Shown here piece after piece: positions 5,239-7,910 of a DNA stretch of 7,910 nt. The stretch is taken from contig CBDUBU010000183.1 in the NCBI GenBank assembly GCA_965365465.1, positions 1-7,910 on the forward strand, written 5' to 3'. Numbering within the stretch: the stretch's first letter is position 1; each line of letters opens with the position of its first letter. The notes beneath the pieces are model-generated. The model worked only from the letters and a program-made list of their open reading frames with translations. It searched no databases and had not been told where the DNA came from. The stretch is from CBDUBU01 sp965365465. Lineage in GTDB: Bacteria; Bacteroidota; Rhodothermia; Rhodothermales; DASSAV01. The position numbers and the translations under genes were made by a program.

Positions 5239-7910
5239 ATGTCAATGAGCGCTATGCCGCCCGAAAAGAAAACGGAAAAACGAGAAAAGAAACCGGATCG
5301 CCCGACCAAACGGCGCGGTCTGGGAAAGTATTTTTCCATTCTGACGGATCGCAAGCAAAGTTTCAGACGGCGCGCCCTGTATGCAGCCGGAGGACTCGTC
5401 GGAGTGTTCTGCATGATGCTGCTCCTGGTGATGCTCTACGCCCTGGTGCTGTTTCCCTTTACCCCCTCGGTCTCTTCGCTCCGGGCTGCCAAGGTTGAAC
5501 GCCCCAGCATCGTTCTTTCAGCAGAAGGAGAGGTGCTCACCCGGTTTCAGCGGCTGAACCGATCCTGGGCAGCGTTAGACGACATCTCCCCTGCCGTCGT
5601 CGAGGCGCTCGTGGCTACGGAGGACCACCGCTTCTACCGGCATCGCGGCATCGATTTCAGGCGCCTGCTGACGGCGCTGGGCCATACGTTCGCGGGCGAC
5701 GCGCAGGGAGGCTCCACCATCACGATGCAACTGGCGAGAAATCTTTATCCCGAAGAGATCGGGAGGACCTCGATCCTGACGCGGAAAGTGATGGAGATCA
5801 TCACGGCGGCCAAAATCGAAAGGCTGTACTCAAAGCCTGAAATTCTTGAAACCTACCTTAACTCCGTCCCCTTTCTCTACAACGCCTACGGCATTGAAAT
5901 GGGGGCAAAAACCTACTTCGGGAAATCAGCCTCGGCGCTGAGCCTGCCGGAGGCGGCCACGCTGGTAGGAATGCTGAAAGGAACAGCGTACTACAACCCT
6001 GCGCGTAACCCGGAACGGGCGCAGCGCCGCCGCAACGTCGTGCTGGCCCAGATGGTCAAATATGGCAAGCTGGAACCTGCCCGGTTTGACGAACTGAAGG
6101 ACAAACCTATAAAGCTGAACTTCAAGCCGCAACCGATCCGCAGGAGTGAAGCGCCGCACTTCACCGAACAGGTACGACGATGGCTGAGCGAATGGGCGGA
6201 AACGCATGACTATCACATCTACGCCGACGGACTGGTAGTACGAACTACCCTTGACCTGAAACTACAGAAACTGGCGCAACAGGCCGTTGACCGACAGGTT
6301 TCTGCACTACAAAACGTAGCCGATGTCGAGTGGGGGCGGTCGTCCCTTCGATTCATCTCCGGAAGCGCACGGGACTACAGCGGCGCTCGCCGTCAGGTAA
6401 AGCCGTTTTCCTACTTCTGGGATAGCCGACGCGACCTCGTTGACGAATACATCCGTTCGACCCGAAAATACCAGGCAGGACTGGCTTCGGGCGCGTCGAA
6501 AGAGGAGATGCTAGAAAAACTGCGTTCGGATGACGCTTTCATGGATTCGCTGCGTACGGATCGAACCCGGTTGGAAGCCGGGTTCGTAGCGCTTGACCCA
6601 AAGAACGGCCAGATCAAGGCATGGGTGGGCAGCCGCAATTTCTATCGGGACCAGTTCGACCATGTAGCGCTGGCCCAACGGCAGCCCGGATCCACCTTCA
6701 AACCCTTTGTGTATGCCGCCGCATTGCAGCAAGGCTTTTCACCAGACGATACGTTTCCCGACCGCGAAGTGGAGATCCCACTGCCCGAAGGGCGCGTCTG
6801 GCGTCCCGCCAATGCAGAAGGCGTTTCAGGCCGCGAGATGACTCTGCGCGAGGGCCTCGCACTCTCGAAGAACACCATCACGGCGCAGGTCATTTCGGAA
6901 GTAGGTCCCGGCAACGTCGCTGACTTGGCCCGCGAGATGGGGGTAAACAAAAGCAAGCTGGACGAGGTGCCTTCGCTGGCGCTGGGAACGAGCGCAGTCA
7001 CCCTGCTCGAAATGGTTTCGGCCTATGCCACTATCGCCAACGGTGGCGCCTACCATGCGCCGACGTACATCACGAGCATTGAGGATCGAAACGGCAAAGT
7101 GCTGGTAACTTTTGATGAGCATAAATCCCGCAACGTCCTTCCTGAGCGCACAGCGAACACGCTCATCGACATGATGCGGGGCGCTATCGACGAGGGCACC
7201 GGACGGCGAATACGCTCGACCTTCGGCATCGAGGCCGATGTGGCCGGTAAGACCGGAACGACCCAGGACAATGCGGACGGATGGTTCATCCTGATGCATC
7301 CTGAACTGGTAGGTGGAGCCTGGGTAGGCTTCAACGATCAGCGCATCACCTTCCGCTCAGACTACTGGGGGCAGGGCGCACACAACGCGCTCTACGTGGT
7401 TGGAGACGTTTTCAGGCAATCCTTACGTTCGGGGGTGATCAGTTCCCGGACCACATTTCCACCTCCACCCGTCTATGACCAGGAGGAGAAAGACCACGAT
7501 TCATTCATAAACCGCGTCGGGCGCTGGTTTAGCGGCGTGCTGAACGATGTGGAGGGAGCGATTCGAGGCGACAGAAAGGAAACCGACTCGGATCGCCCCC
7601 GCGAAAGAGGCGCAGACAGGGAGCGCAGGAGCCGTCGCGCAGGAGACGCAGATCGTCGTGAAGCAGAAAACAGAGAACCGGAAGCCGGGAACACGCCCGA
7701 CGAACGCACTTCCGGGGAAGCCGGGAGCGATGAAGAACGGCAGCAACGCATCGAGCGTCGGGAACGGCTCCTCGAACAACTCGACGAGATGCGAGAACGC
7801 GCTGCACGCCGCGCCGAAGAACAGAGGCAGGTGGAGCAGTCCGAAGACACGCCTGAAACGGAACCTCAGCCTTCCGCCCCTCCTCCAGCGCCCGAACGCG
7901 CGCAGGAAGA
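5239..7910 (+). CDS. Class A penicillin-binding protein (PBP1A type), C-terminus cut by the window edge
   Basis: This bifunctional cell-wall synthase polymerises lipid II into glycan strands and cross-links the peptides. The frame is open for 890 codons to the right edge; it begins after a stop at 5194-5196, with ATGs at 5239, 5245 and 5254 and no clear ribosome binding site, so the exact start is uncertain. The parts are: a basic cytoplasmic tail (1-45), one membrane helix (about 46-72), then the GT51 domain with the catalytic glutamate in EDHRFYRHRG (E128), GGSTITMQLARN (157-168) and an ExxxAxxxExxxSKxEILxxYLN-like block (about 187-214). A linker (about 355-447) follows. The transpeptidase has all three motifs: SxxK as STFK (S485 is the acylated serine, K488), SxN as SKN (543-545) and KTGT (671-674). 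After about residue 735 there is a proline patch (FPPPP) and a long Arg/Glu/Asp-rich tail. It is divergent from the PD40 lipoprotein gene. The domain call is very secure; the exact orthologue name is not. Confidence 0.95.
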   Translation, partial: MSMSAMPPEKKTEKREKKPDRPTKRRGLGKYFSILTDRKQSFRRRALYAAGGLVGVFCMMLLLVMLYALVLFPFTPSVSSLRAAKVERPSIVLSAEGEVLTRFQRLNRSWAALDDISPAVVEALVATEDHRFYRHRGIDFRRLLTALGHTFAGDAQGGSTITMQLARNLYPEEIGRTSILTRKVMEIITAAKIERLYSKPEILETYLNSVPFLYNAYGIEMGAKTYFGKSASALSLPEAATLVGMLKGTAYYNPARNPERAQRRRNVVLAQMVKYGKLEPARFDELKDKPIKLNFKPQPIRRSEAPHFTEQVRRWLSEWAETHDYHIYADGLVVRTTLDLKLQKLAQQAVDRQVSALQNVADVEWGRSSLRFISGSARDYSGARRQVKPFSYFWDSRRDLVDEYIRSTRKYQAGLASGASKEEMLEKLRSDDAFMDSLRTDRTRLEAGFVALDPKNGQIKAWVGSRNFYRDQFDHVALAQRQPGSTFKPFVYAAALQQGFSPDDTFPDREVEIPLPEGRVWRPANAEGVSGREMTLREGLALSKNTITAQVISEVGPGNVADLAREMGVNKSKLDEVPSLALGTSAVTLLEMVSAYATIANGGAYHAPTYITSIEDRNGKVLVTFDEHKSRNVLPERTANTLIDMMRGAIDEGTGRRIRSTFGIEADVAGKTGTTQDNADGWFILMHPELVGGAWVGFNDQRITFRSDYWGQGAHNALYVVGDVFRQSLRSGVISSRTTFPPPPVYDQEEKDHDSFINRVGRWFSGVLNDVEGAIRGDRKETDSDRPRERGADRERRSRRAGDADRREAENREPEAGNTPDERTSGEAGSDEERQQRIERRERLLEQLDEMRERAARRAEEQRQVEQSEDTPETEPQPSAPPPAPERAQE

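Noticed and set aside
5193..5498. Open frame of 101 codons starting at ATG 5193
   Set aside because: It overlaps the penicillin-binding protein gene in another frame, lacks a ribosome binding site, and its protein is arginine/threonine-rich with no domain, as expected of a shadow frame.

Overview
The window looks like chromosomal DNA from a moderately GC-rich, diderm bacterium. Two predicted lipoproteins carry type II signal peptides. The class A penicillin-binding protein has a glycosyltransferase-to-transpeptidase linker and wording that remind me of Bacteroidota/Rhodothermota (Rhodothermales or Balneolales-like) homologues. This taxonomic guess is inference from protein style only. There are no rRNA or tRNA genes, CRISPR arrays, insertion sequences or phage genes that I can see.

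Layout. (a) 1-363, minus strand: the N-terminal 121 residues of a small lipoprotein that runs off the left edge. (b) 364-694: a 331-bp divergent intergenic region with several short perfect inverted repeats, the most operator-like being AAAAGCGCTTTT at 596-607. (c) 695-3484, plus strand: nagB (glucosamine-6-phosphate deaminase), a Gfo/Idh/MocA-family oxidoreductase with a strong ribosome binding site, and an Lrp/AsnC-family regulator preceded by a 202-bp gap rich in dyads. (d) 3522-5021, minus strand, convergent with the regulator: a lipoprotein with an N-terminal concanavalin-like (DUF1349-like) domain and a C-terminal TolB-like six-bladed PD40 propeller. (e) 5022-5238: a divergent intergenic region holding a perfect 9-bp AT-rich dyad. 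(f) 5239 to the right edge, plus strand: a bifunctional class A penicillin-binding protein (PBP1A type) with all GT51 and transpeptidase motifs, plus a long, highly charged C-terminal tail cut by the window end.

How the genes may fit together. NagB turns glucosamine-6-phosphate into fructose-6-phosphate and ammonia, linking amino-sugar or peptidoglycan-derived carbon to glycolysis. The Gfo/Idh/MocA protein is a sugar or cyclitol dehydrogenase of unknown substrate, probably co-transcribed with nagB. The Lrp-type regulator might control one or both. The PBP builds peptidoglycan, and the PD40 lipoprotein is an envelope protein of unknown role. These are mostly ordinary housekeeping and accessory metabolic genes. 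I do not see a convincing undescribed multi-gene system; the more interesting signals are in the intergenic dyads and the penicillin-binding protein tail.
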